Below, in pieces: positions 54,884 to 62,649 of a DNA stretch of 64,000 nucleotides. Within the stretch, counting starts at the first letter, position 1. Each line of letters begins with the position of its first letter. The notes beneath the pieces are model-generated. The model was not told the DNA's origin, ran no database searches, and saw nothing but the letters and a program-made list of their open reading frames with translations. The stretch is from positions 124,001 to 188,000 of the forward strand of contig NZ_JAUQSZ010000001.1 in assembly GCF_030580995.1 (NCBI RefSeq), written 5' to 3'. This DNA comes from Sphingomonas immobilis. Lineage in GTDB: Bacteria; Pseudomonadota; Alphaproteobacteria; Sphingomonadales; Sphingomonadaceae. The translations under genes were made by a program, and so were the position numbers.

Positions 54884-57457
54884 ATGCGAGCGACGACAAC
54901 CGCGCTGCTGGCGCGTGCCGCGACCTGTGCGCTGGCCGCGGGTATGCTGTTCTCGACCGTTCCGGCGTTCGCGCAGGCTGATGCGCCGGCTGTCGAGGAA
55001 CCCGCGTCCACCGATGTCGTCGTGACCGGCACGCGCATGGGCCAGCGCAAGGCGGTCAACGAGAAGCACACCGCCGACAACACCGTCGAGGCGCTCTATG
55101 CCAACGATGTCGGCAAGCTGCCCGACCAGAACGTCGCGGAAGCGGTGCGGCGCCTGCCGGGCCTGACGGTCGCCAACGATCAGGGCGAGGGCCGCTACGT
55201 CATCATTCGCGGCATCGATCCCAATCTCATCAACGTCACGCTCAACGGCCAGACGCTGCCCGCGCCCGAGCCGAGCGGCCGTCAGGTCAAGCTCGACGAT
55301 CTGCCCTCGGCGATGATCCAGTCGGTCGTCGTCTCGAAATCCCTGCTCGCCAGCCAGGACGCCAATGCGATCGGCGGCGAGGTCAACATCAACACGCTGA
55401 CCGCGTTCGACCGGAAGCAGCGCCTTTTCCTCGATGCGCGCGCGTCGGCGGGCTATTCGAACCTCAACGGCAAGACGCCCTGGGAGATCGACGGCCAGAT
55501 CGGTGGCCGTTTCGGCGCGGAGGATCAGTTCGGCGCGGTGATCTCGGCCAATTACTCGCGCCGCCCGATCGAGTCCGAGAATTTCCAGGCGACCACGGCC
55601 TATACCGTCGTGGGCGGCGTGGCCCGGCCCGACCAGGGCGGCCTGCGCGACTATAACCTCGTACGCACCCGGCTCGGCATCGTCGGCAATTTCGATTGGC
55701 GGCCGAACGACCACACCAAGGTCTATATCCGCTCGAGCTATTCGAAGTTCACCGACAACGAGTATCGCGACCAGAACCGGCTCGACGCGATCACCTTCAC
55801 CGGCGCGGCGACCGGCACCTTCACCGGGCGCGGCGCGGTGCTGATCCGCCGGCGGCAGGAGGACGACAACACGAAGTCGGTGACGGCGGGCGTCGATACC
55901 GATCTGTTGGGCGGGCGGCTCGAAGCGTCGGGCGGCTGGACGCGGGCGGTGAAGCTCGATCCGCTGCGTTCCGAATTCCGTTTCCGCACGGGCAACAACG
56001 CCGTCGCCGGTAGCTATGATCTGACCACGGACCAGCCCTATATCTTCAATCCGTTCGTCGGCAGCGACCTCACCAAATACATCTTCAACTCGCTGAACAT
56101 CGAGACGCGGCAGGCGGCGGAGGATCTCTGGCAGTTTCGCGCCGACTACACCCACCCGATCGCGATCGGCGACGGTTCGAGCATCAAGATCGGCGGCAAG
56201 TATCTCGACCGGCACAAGACCAACAATCAGGACCGCGTGAATTACGGCACGGTCTCTGGCGCGGCCGGGTCGGCGAGCTTCCAGTTGCCGTCGGTCAGCT
56301 ACGTGTCCGACACCAATTTCTATGACGGCCGCTATACCTTCGGGCCGCGCATAGACTACGATAAGGCGCGCGCTTATCTCGCCGCGAATCCCGGCGTCGC
56401 TTCGATCACCACCGCCAGCACGATCTCCGACACGCTGGCGAGCGACTATGACGTGCGCGAGAGCATCGTCTCGGGCTACGCGATGGCGACGCTCAAGTTC
56501 GGCGGGCTGACGCTGATCCCCGGCATCCGCGTCGAGCATACGCAGGACAAGACCAAGGCGAAGATCGTCAACGGCAGCTCGACCACCGCGACCGACTTCA
56601 ACAGCTTCGGCGAGAAGAGCTACACCGACGTGTTTCCGGGCCTGAACGCGAAATACGAGTTCAGCCGCGAGCTGCTGCTGCGCGGTGCCGTGACGACCGC
56701 GATCGGCCGGCCGAATTATCCCGATCTCGCGCCGTACGTGATTACGGATACCAGCACCCCGGCGACGCCGCTCATCACGATCGGCAACCCGGCGCTGAAA
56801 CCGTACAAGGCGGTCAACCTCGACGCATCGATCGAATATTATCCGACGCCGGAAGCGGTGTTTTCGGCAGGCGTGTTCTGGAAGCAGATCGACAACCCGA
56901 TCTACATTTCCCAGACGCTCGGGGTGAACGGCACGTTCGGCAACGTGGCCTACACCAATGCCAGCGTCACGCAGTCGATCAATGCGCAGGACGAGACGCT
57001 GACCGGCGTCGAGTTCAACGCGCAATATCAGTTCACGCAGCTGCCAGGCTTCTTCGGCGGGTTCGGCGTGTCGGTGAACTACACCCACGTCTCGGGCCAT
57101 GCCAATGCGCCGGGCATCCGCGCGGGCAATCTGCCGCTCGCTTTCCAGTCGCGCGACAGCGGCACCGCGCAGGTGTTCTACGAGAAGTACGGCTTCGCGT
57201 TGCGCGTCGCCTACAGCTATCGTTCGAAATATCTCGATCTGCTCGGCACGAGCGCGGCGACCGACCAATATACCGACGACAACGGCCAGCTCGACCTCCA
57301 TGCCAGCTACCAGATTTTGCCGCAGGTGACGGTGTTCGGCGACGCCACCAACCTGACCGATGCGCCGTGGCGGCGCTTCATCGGCAACAAGGATCAACTG
57401 GTCGAGCGCGAGCGCTACAGCTATTCGCTGCGTGGCGGTGTGCAGGTGCATTTCTAA
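54884..57457 (+). CDS. TonB-dependent receptor linked to an acid phosphatase
   Basis: 857-residue outer-membrane receptor. The signal peptide (MRATTTALLARAATCALAAG, ending AFAQA) is followed by TDVVVTGTRMG and a plug with NDVGKLPDQNVAEAVRRLPG. GEGRYVIIRGIDPNLINVTL and SQDANAIGGEVNI are typical of the same receptor group as other oligosaccharide or phosphorylated-ligand importers. It ends LRGGVQVHF. The ATG at 54884 follows GGGGGTTTTCA. The phosphatase gene starts 13 bp after its stop, so the two are one operon. Uptake of a phosphorylated compound such as inositol phosphates is the most economical inference. Confidence 0.9.
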   Translation: MRATTTALLARAATCALAAGMLFSTVPAFAQADAPAVEEPASTDVVVTGTRMGQRKAVNEKHTADNTVEALYANDVGKLPDQNVAEAVRRLPGLTVANDQGEGRYVIIRGIDPNLINVTLNGQTLPAPEPSGRQVKLDDLPSAMIQSVVVSKSLLASQDANAIGGEVNINTLTAFDRKQRLFLDARASAGYSNLNGKTPWEIDGQIGGRFGAEDQFGAVISANYSRRPIESENFQATTAYTVVGGVARPDQGGLRDYNLVRTRLGIVGNFDWRPNDHTKVYIRSSYSKFTDNEYRDQNRLDAITFTGAATGTFTGRGAVLIRRRQEDDNTKSVTAGVDTDLLGGRLEASGGWTRAVKLDPLRSEFRFRTGNNAVAGSYDLTTDQPYIFNPFVGSDLTKYIFNSLNIETRQAAEDLWQFRADYTHPIAIGDGSSIKIGGKYLDRHKTNNQDRVNYGTVSGAAGSASFQLPSVSYVSDTNFYDGRYTFGPRIDYDKARAYLAANPGVASITTASTISDTLASDYDVRESIVSGYAMATLKFGGLTLIPGIRVEHTQDKTKAKIVNGSSTTATDFNSFGEKSYTDVFPGLNAKYEFSRELLLRGAVTTAIGRPNYPDLAPYVITDTSTPATPLITIGNPALKPYKAVNLDASIEYYPTPEAVFSAGVFWKQIDNPIYISQTLGVNGTFGNVAYTNASVTQSINAQDETLTGVEFNAQYQFTQLPGFFGGFGVSVNYTHVSGHANAPGIRAGNLPLAFQSRDSGTAQVFYEKYGFALRVAYSYRSKYLDLLGTSAATDQYTDDNGQLDLHASYQILPQVTVFGDATNLTDAPWRRFIGNKDQLVERERYSYSLRGGVQVHF

Positions 57458-57470
57458 GGGAGCAAGCGCG

Positions 57471-58670
57471 ATGTGGCGTTCGGGTCTGATCGCGGCGGTG
57501 CTGCTGGCGGGGGCCGCGGACGCGCAACCGCCCGCGCCGCCGAAACTGACGGTGGAGCGCGTCGTGCTGCTGATGCGGCACGGCGTGCGCCCGCCGACCA
57601 AGGCGCCGGCCATGCCGGCGCGCGTGACGCCCGAGCGTTGGCCGGAGTGGCCGGTCGCACCAGGATATCTGACGCCGCATGGCGCGGACGCGGTGACGGC
57701 GCTCGGCGTGGCGGACCGTGCCGGGCTGACGCGCAGCGGCCTGCTGGCGGTCGGCGGATGCCCGAAACCGGGGACGATCGCGATCATCGCCGATAGCGAC
57801 CAGCGCACCATCGCCACCGCCGACGCCTGGCTGAAGGGCGTCGCGCCGGGCTGCGCCGCTTCGCGTGAGCAGAAGCCGCAGGGCGAGGACGATCCCTTGT
57901 TCGGGCCGCTCGGCAATGGCGCGACGATCGATGCGGATGCCGCAAATGCTGCGGTGAAGGCGGCGATCGGGCCGGGTGGACTTGCCGCCGCCGACCGGAA
58001 ATATGCGCCGCTGCTGAAGCGGCTCGACACGATCCTGTGCGGGAAGCCGCGCGCCGGTTGCGGCGTGAGCGGGGAGCCAACGACTCTCGTCCCGGCGACG
58101 CCTACTAGTCGGCCGAAGATCGACGGTGCGCTCGATACGGCATCGACGGCCGCGCAGATCCTGCTGCTCGAATATGCCGACGGCAAGCCGCTGTCGGAGA
58201 TCGGCTGGGGCCGCGCGAGCGCCGCCGACGTGACCGCGCTGTCGGAGTTCCACGCGCTCGAATTTCGCCTGCTCGCGCGGCCGCTGCCAGTGGCGCGGGC
58301 GAACATGGCGCTGCTCAACCGCAAGATCGATGCTGCGCTCAATGCTGCGGACGGCGCGCTCGTGACCATGATTTCCGCGCACGACACGCAGATCGCCAAT
58401 TTCGGCGGGCTGATCGGCGGGCACTGGCACGTGCCTGGCTTCGCCGAGGACGATCCCGCGCCCGGCGGCGCGATCGTGATCGAGCGGGTGCGCGATGCGA
58501 AGGGCGCGGCCTTCGTGCGGGTGAAATATCGTGCGCAGCCGCTCGGTCGCCTGCGTGCCGGCGGGGCGGGGACGTTCGAGCAGCCGATGACGATCGCGGG
58601 TTGCGGCACGCCCAAGCCGGTCACGCTCTGCCCGGCGGAGCGGTTCGCGGCGTTGCTGGGCACGAAATAG
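57471..58670 (+). CDS. Histidine acid phosphatase (phytase-like), exported
   Basis: 399-residue branch-2 histidine phosphatase. A signal peptide (MWRSGLIAAVLLAGAADA) directs it to the periplasm. The active-site signature is LLMRHGVRPPTK with the nucleophile His37, and the proton donor pair is His304-Asp305 in ISAHDTQI. Cys residues at GGCPK, GCAAS, LCGKP/GCGVS and GCGTP/LCPAE suggest several disulfides, as in AppA-type phytases/4-phytase. AAGGGAGC precedes the ATG. It is co-transcribed with the receptor at 54884. Together they fit import and dephosphorylation of an organic phosphate; true phytase activity is not proven by sequence. Confidence 0.9.
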   Translation: MWRSGLIAAVLLAGAADAQPPAPPKLTVERVVLLMRHGVRPPTKAPAMPARVTPERWPEWPVAPGYLTPHGADAVTALGVADRAGLTRSGLLAVGGCPKPGTIAIIADSDQRTIATADAWLKGVAPGCAASREQKPQGEDDPLFGPLGNGATIDADAANAAVKAAIGPGGLAAADRKYAPLLKRLDTILCGKPRAGCGVSGEPTTLVPATPTSRPKIDGALDTASTAAQILLLEYADGKPLSEIGWGRASAADVTALSEFHALEFRLLARPLPVARANMALLNRKIDAALNAADGALVTMISAHDTQIANFGGLIGGHWHVPGFAEDDPAPGGAIVIERVRDAKGAAFVRVKYRAQPLGRLRAGGAGTFEQPMTIAGCGTPKPVTLCPAERFAALLGTK

Positions 58671-58714
58671 GCCGCACTAGCGCCGGGCGGGCGGGGCGGC
58701 TAACCGCTGGCGGC

Positions 58715-59749
58715 ATGATTGCCCCGCACCGCCTGCGCCTCGATACCGCCGCTCTTGTCGCCAATTGGCGCGCGCTGGCGAAGCTGAGCGGGGCCGCCGC
58801 GTGCGGCGCGGCGGTGAAGGCCGATGGCTATGGGCTGGGCGCGATCGAGGTCGCACGGCGGCTCGCGGACGCGGGGTGCCGCGACGTCTTCGTGTCGAGC
58901 TGGGCCGAGGCTGACGCACTGGCGCCGCTCGGTCTGCCGGTCGCGGTGCTGCACGGGGTACGCGAGGAGGATGTCGCGGCGGCGAAGGCCGGGATCGGCT
59001 GGCCGGTGCTCAGCACGCCCGCGCAGGTCGCGCGCTGGCGGGCGGCGGGCGGCGGGCGCTGCGACGTGATGATCGACACCGGCATGAACCGGCTCGGCCT
59101 GTCGGCGGAGGCGGTGGGCGAGGGCGTGCTCGACGGATTGGAGATCGGTACGCTGATGAGTCACCTCGCCTGCGCGGAAGAAGACAGCCCGATGAACCGC
59201 CGCCAGCGCGATGCCTTCGCAAGCCTCGCCGGACGGACCGGCGCGGCGCGGATGAGCCTCGCCAATTCGGCCGGGATCGCGCTGGGTGCGGACTATGCCT
59301 TCGACCTGACGCGGCCGGGGCTGGCGCTGTACGGCGGCGTGCCATGCGCGGCATTGGCGGGCGTGATCCGGCCGGTGGTGACGCCCGAGGCGCAGATCCT
59401 GCAACGGCGCGTGCTGCGCGCGGGCGACACGATCGGCTATAACGCGACCTATATTGCCGATCGCGATGTCGAGGTGGCGATCCTCAATATCGGTTATGCC
59501 GACGGCTATTGGCGTGGCTTTTCGGGCGGGAAGGGCGCTGCGCTGCACGACGGCGCGCGCCTGCCTGTGCTAGGGCGCGTGTCGATGGATCTGACCGCGA
59601 TCGCGGTCGATGCCGCGCCGGAGCTGGCAGAGGGCGACTGGGTCGCGCTCGACTATGCCTTGCCGAAAGCGGCGGCGGCATCGGGCATGTCGCAGTACGA
59701 GCTGCTGACGGGGCTGGGCGCGCGGTTCGCGCGTTGCTGGTTCGACTGA
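58715..59749 (+). CDS. alr: Alanine racemase
   Basis: 344-residue PLP enzyme that makes D-alanine for peptidoglycan. Lys35 in AVKADGYGLGA is the Schiff-base lysine. IDTGMNRLGLS, SHLACAEE and the Tyr-containing AGDTIGYNATY (catalytic Tyr, usual GYG/GYN context) follow in the normal order. VSMDLTAIAVDA is the C-terminal domain signature. Start MIAPHRLRLDTAAL at 58715 gives the family length; upstream frame to 58601 overlaps the phosphatase. The gene is 44 bp after the phosphatase and may be read through from it, but is likely to have its own expression as an essential gene. Confidence 0.93.
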   Translation: MIAPHRLRLDTAALVANWRALAKLSGAAACGAAVKADGYGLGAIEVARRLADAGCRDVFVSSWAEADALAPLGLPVAVLHGVREEDVAAAKAGIGWPVLSTPAQVARWRAAGGGRCDVMIDTGMNRLGLSAEAVGEGVLDGLEIGTLMSHLACAEEDSPMNRRQRDAFASLAGRTGAARMSLANSAGIALGADYAFDLTRPGLALYGGVPCAALAGVIRPVVTPEAQILQRRVLRAGDTIGYNATYIADRDVEVAILNIGYADGYWRGFSGGKGAALHDGARLPVLGRVSMDLTAIAVDAAPELAEGDWVALDYALPKAAAASGMSQYELLTGLGARFARCWFD

Positions 59750-59805
59750 TATAATCTTTTACTGGTATAGTAACATCGCACACTAGGTCTCGGCGAATCA
59801 GGTCG

Positions 59806-60873
59806 TCATAACGCCGCCAGCCACCGTGCCAGTGGTTCCCACAATTGCACGTGGCGCGAACCGCCGACGATCATGCCGACGTGTCCGGCCGCCAGGTCAT
59901 GGCGATCGGGGAGGTTGGCGGCGCTGTCCGCGGGGACGATCTTGTCGTGGCGCGAGACGAAATCGATAGCGGGGCAGGCGAGCCGTGCAGGATCGACCGC
60001 GATCCGGCCGATCCTCCACGCGCCGCGGCCCGGCGTATCCTCGGCGACGAACTCCTCCATCAGTTGCCGGCCGGCCGCATAGGGCAGGGGGGCACCGGTA
60101 TTCGCCCAATCCTCCAGCGCTATGAAGGATTTCCATGCCGCACTGGCCGGCTTCATGCGCGCGAACGCTTCGTATTTGGCGATCGTGCGGGCGGGATCGA
60201 GCTTCCAGAAGCCGGTCTGCAGAAGTTCGAGTGGCACGAGGCCCATCGCCTCGCACGCCGGTTTGCCCGCTTGCCACAACGCGCCGATATCGGCGCGCGA
60301 CAGGCCAAAGCCGGCAAAATGCCAAGGTGCTGCGATCATCGCCAGCCCCGCCACCGGCGCGGCGCAGGCGGCGGCAAGCGCCATCGTCCCGCCGAGGCAA
60401 TAGCCCGCCAGCACCGGCGGCCTGCCGAGCCGTGCCGTGACGGTCGCGATCAGAGGCAGCAGCAGTTGTTCGACATGCGCGGTTATGTCGAGGTCGCGGT
60501 CGGAGGGCACGGGACTGCCCCAATCGACCAGTAGCGGACGCACGCCCTTTTCGCTCAGCCAGCGCAGCAAGGACACATCGGGCGCGAGGTCGAGGATATG
60601 GGCGGAATTGATCAGGGAGGGCACGAAGATCACCGGCCGGCCATCCCCGCCATAGTCGCGAATGCGGACACGCCCTTTGCGGAAGCGCACCGGGCCGAGC
60701 CGCCGCATCCGTCCGCGTGGCGCAGTCTGGAAGGCGCGCAGACCTGCAAGTGCCGCAGCGCGGCGATCCGGCGATTCCGCAGTTTCGCTTTGCAGCATTT
60801 CAAGGAACAGCGGCAAGGGGCGGGGACCGTGTTGCGGTGCGGTATCGAAAGGTGGTAGACGCGGGTCAGTCAC
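59806..60873 (-). CDS. PhaC-like alpha/beta hydrolase
   Basis: 355 residues of the poly(R)-hydroxyalkanoate synthase/depolymerase superfamily. VPSLINSAHILDLAPDVSLL and RPLLVDWGSP parallel PhaC's conserved N-terminal part of the catalytic domain. The lipase box is LAGYCLGGTMA, with Cys159 as nucleophile as in synthases rather than serine as in depolymerases. Asp310 (SRHDKIVPAD) and His331 (AAGHVGMIVGG) complete a triad. The length matches class III PhaC, but no PhaE partner is visible. The proposed start is GTG at 60873, 22 bp from the divergent phaR. It may synthesise or remodel PHA, or be an unusual hydrolase. Confidence 0.8.
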   Translation of the reverse strand: MTDPRLPPFDTAPQHGPRPLPLFLEMLQSETAESPDRRAAALAGLRAFQTAPRGRMRRLGPVRFRKGRVRIRDYGGDGRPVIFVPSLINSAHILDLAPDVSLLRWLSEKGVRPLLVDWGSPVPSDRDLDITAHVEQLLLPLIATVTARLGRPPVLAGYCLGGTMALAAACAAPVAGLAMIAAPWHFAGFGLSRADIGALWQAGKPACEAMGLVPLELLQTGFWKLDPARTIAKYEAFARMKPASAAWKSFIALEDWANTGAPLPYAAGRQLMEEFVAEDTPGRGAWRIGRIAVDPARLACPAIDFVSRHDKIVPADSAANLPDRHDLAAGHVGMIVGGSRHVQLWEPLARWLAAL

Positions 60874-60895
60874 TGGGGGGCGGAGCCTTTATCGC

Positions 60896-61456
60896 ATGAA
60901 GAAGCACAATGCGGGCGATGGCCCTGCCATCATCAAGAAGTACGCGAACCGCCGTCTCTATAACACCGAGACTTCTTCGTACATCACGCTGGAGCACCTC
61001 GCCGCGATGACGCGCGAAGGCCGCGATTTCAAGGTGGTGGACGCCAAGTCCGAGGAAGACATCACCCACAATATCCTGACGCAGATCATCATGGAGGAGG
61101 AATCGCGCGGCGAGACAATGCTGCCGGTCAACTTCCTGCGGCAGCTAATCTCGATGTATGGCGATTCGATGGGGGCGATGGTGCCGGGCTATCTGGAGGC
61201 GTCGATGGACAGCTTCCGCCGCAACCAGTTGCAGTTCAAATCGGCGGTCGAGGGTGCGTTCGCCAATTCGCCCTTCGCGGAGCTCGCCAAGCAGAACATG
61301 GCTATGTTCGAGGCGGCGACGCAGGCGTTCAAGCCGGGTGCGGCGAAGCCCGCCGATGCTGCGGCCGCGACGCCAAGCAGCAAGGACGACGAGATCGCCG
61401 CGCTGAAGGCCGAACTCGGCCGCCTCAACGAGAAGATCGAGAAGCTCGGCGACTAA
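60896..61456 (+). CDS. phaR: Polyhydroxyalkanoate synthesis repressor PhaR
   Basis: 186 residues. The N-terminal PHB/PHA accumulation regulator DNA-binding domain is clear in IIKKYANRRLYNTETSSYIT and LEHLAAMTREGRDFKVVDAK, followed by EDITHNILTQIIMEEE. A C-terminal coiled-coil-like tail (DDEIAALKAELGRLNEKIEKL) probably mediates oligomerisation. PhaR proteins bind PHA granules and DNA to repress phasin and PHA genes. The ATG at 60896 (MKKHNAG) is chosen; the frame extends upstream without initiation support. It is divergent from the PhaC-like gene with only 22 bp between starts, so it likely controls it directly. Confidence 0.93.
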   Translation: MKKHNAGDGPAIIKKYANRRLYNTETSSYITLEHLAAMTREGRDFKVVDAKSEEDITHNILTQIIMEEESRGETMLPVNFLRQLISMYGDSMGAMVPGYLEASMDSFRRNQLQFKSAVEGAFANSPFAELAKQNMAMFEAATQAFKPGAAKPADAAAATPSSKDDEIAALKAELGRLNEKIEKLGD

Positions 61457-61474
61457 CGGGGCGGCCGTGCGCCG

Positions 61475-62632
61475 TCAGTAGAAGTTGCGCAGCACGAGCG
61501 GATGCGAAGTGCCGCTGCAATCGCTGAGATCGACGGAGCGGCCGGCCGCTCCGATCGGCCAGCGCGCACGGGCGCTGGCGGCGTATCGCGCATCGACGGG
61601 CATGCCATCGACCGCGCAGATCGTGTCGCCCGCGTGCCATCCCGCCGCTTCGGCCGGGCCACCGCGCATGACGTGCAGTACGCGCAGGCGATCGGGCAGC
61701 GCCTCCAACTGCAACCCGCTGGTCGAGCGTACCGCAGGCGTGTTGGCGGTGCGGCCGGGGGCAAGCACCATCCGCCCGGCACCGGGATCGAGCAGCACGC
61801 GATACCCCCGCAGCAGACCCGATCCGATTCGCCCGGACATGCCCGTCTTTGTTGAAAAGCCGCCCGCGCTTTCGATCCGCATTTCGACGTCGCGGATGGC
61901 GGTGGTGCCGCTGTGGAGTTCGGGCAGCATGATCAGATCCGCGACGGTGGCGCCCGCGATCGAATAGTCGAGCGTCGAGGTGGCGGGTGCCAGGCCGGGC
62001 AGGCGCGCGGCGGCGTCCTGTGCGAGGGTGAGCGCGGTGCCGTCGCCGGTATCAATGACGATCCGGTCGATCTTGTCGTCTCCGATGGAAACTTCGGTAA
62101 CGTAGAACGGCCAGTCGGTTCCGATCCGCAACCGCGACGACGCGCCGGCGAAGGGCAGGCGGCCGGAGCGCAACAAGCGGAAGCGGCGGTTGTCGAAATC
62201 GAGATCGAGCGCGAAAGGTGCCGTGAGATCGGCACCGATCAGCAGATCGACTGGCGCTCCGCCTGTCGCGGCGGTGGCGAAATCGGCAACGGCGAATCGC
62301 GTCGCCCCGCGCGCGACAGGGCCGAAGGCAAGCGATGCCGCTTCCGCCCAGCCCGCGGCGACGCTGCCCCCGACAGTCAGCGCGTCGCCGCCAGGCTGCA
62401 TCACGAGCTTCGCAGCGTTGGCGAAGCGGCGCGAGACGGCGGACGTGGTGACGCCGGTGTCCAGGATGGCGACGACCCGCCTGCCGTTGACCAGCGCGGT
62501 GAAGCGAATCTGGTTGGCCGATGTCAGTTCGAACGGCACCCACCGTCCTTCGGCATCGGCGGCGAGCACAGGCGGCGCGGCGGCGGGAGGGGTGCCGGGT
62601 GCCGCGAGCAGCAGGAACAGAGCGAAAAGCAT
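61475..62632 (-). CDS. Retropepsin-type aspartyl protease with PDZ domain
   Basis: 385 residues with a signal peptide (MLFALFLLLAAPGTPPAAAPP). Two aspartyl-protease motifs, AILDTGVTTSAVS (about residue 57) and IVIDTGDGTALTL (about residue 195), indicate tandem pepsin-like lobes, each with a DTG. A C-terminal PDZ-like domain contains LRVLHVMRGGPAEAAGWHAGDTICAVDG. The organisation resembles periplasmic aspartyl proteases with PDZ. It lies 17 bp after the CpaF gene on the same strand and may be co-transcribed with it. Its substrate is unknown. Confidence 0.85.
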   Translation of the reverse strand: MLFALFLLLAAPGTPPAAAPPVLAADAEGRWVPFELTSANQIRFTALVNGRRVVAILDTGVTTSAVSRRFANAAKLVMQPGGDALTVGGSVAAGWAEAASLAFGPVARGATRFAVADFATAATGGAPVDLLIGADLTAPFALDLDFDNRRFRLLRSGRLPFAGASSRLRIGTDWPFYVTEVSIGDDKIDRIVIDTGDGTALTLAQDAAARLPGLAPATSTLDYSIAGATVADLIMLPELHSGTTAIRDVEMRIESAGGFSTKTGMSGRIGSGLLRGYRVLLDPGAGRMVLAPGRTANTPAVRSTSGLQLEALPDRLRVLHVMRGGPAEAAGWHAGDTICAVDGMPVDARYAASARARWPIGAAGRSVDLSDCSGTSHPLVLRNFY

Positions 62633-62649
62633 CGCCCTCGATAGCGAGA

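Noticed and set aside
54881-58663. A 1260-codon open frame antisense to the TBDR and acid phosphatase
   Set aside because: No signal, domain or ribosome binding site; the sense genes have intact motifs. It is a GC-driven shadow.
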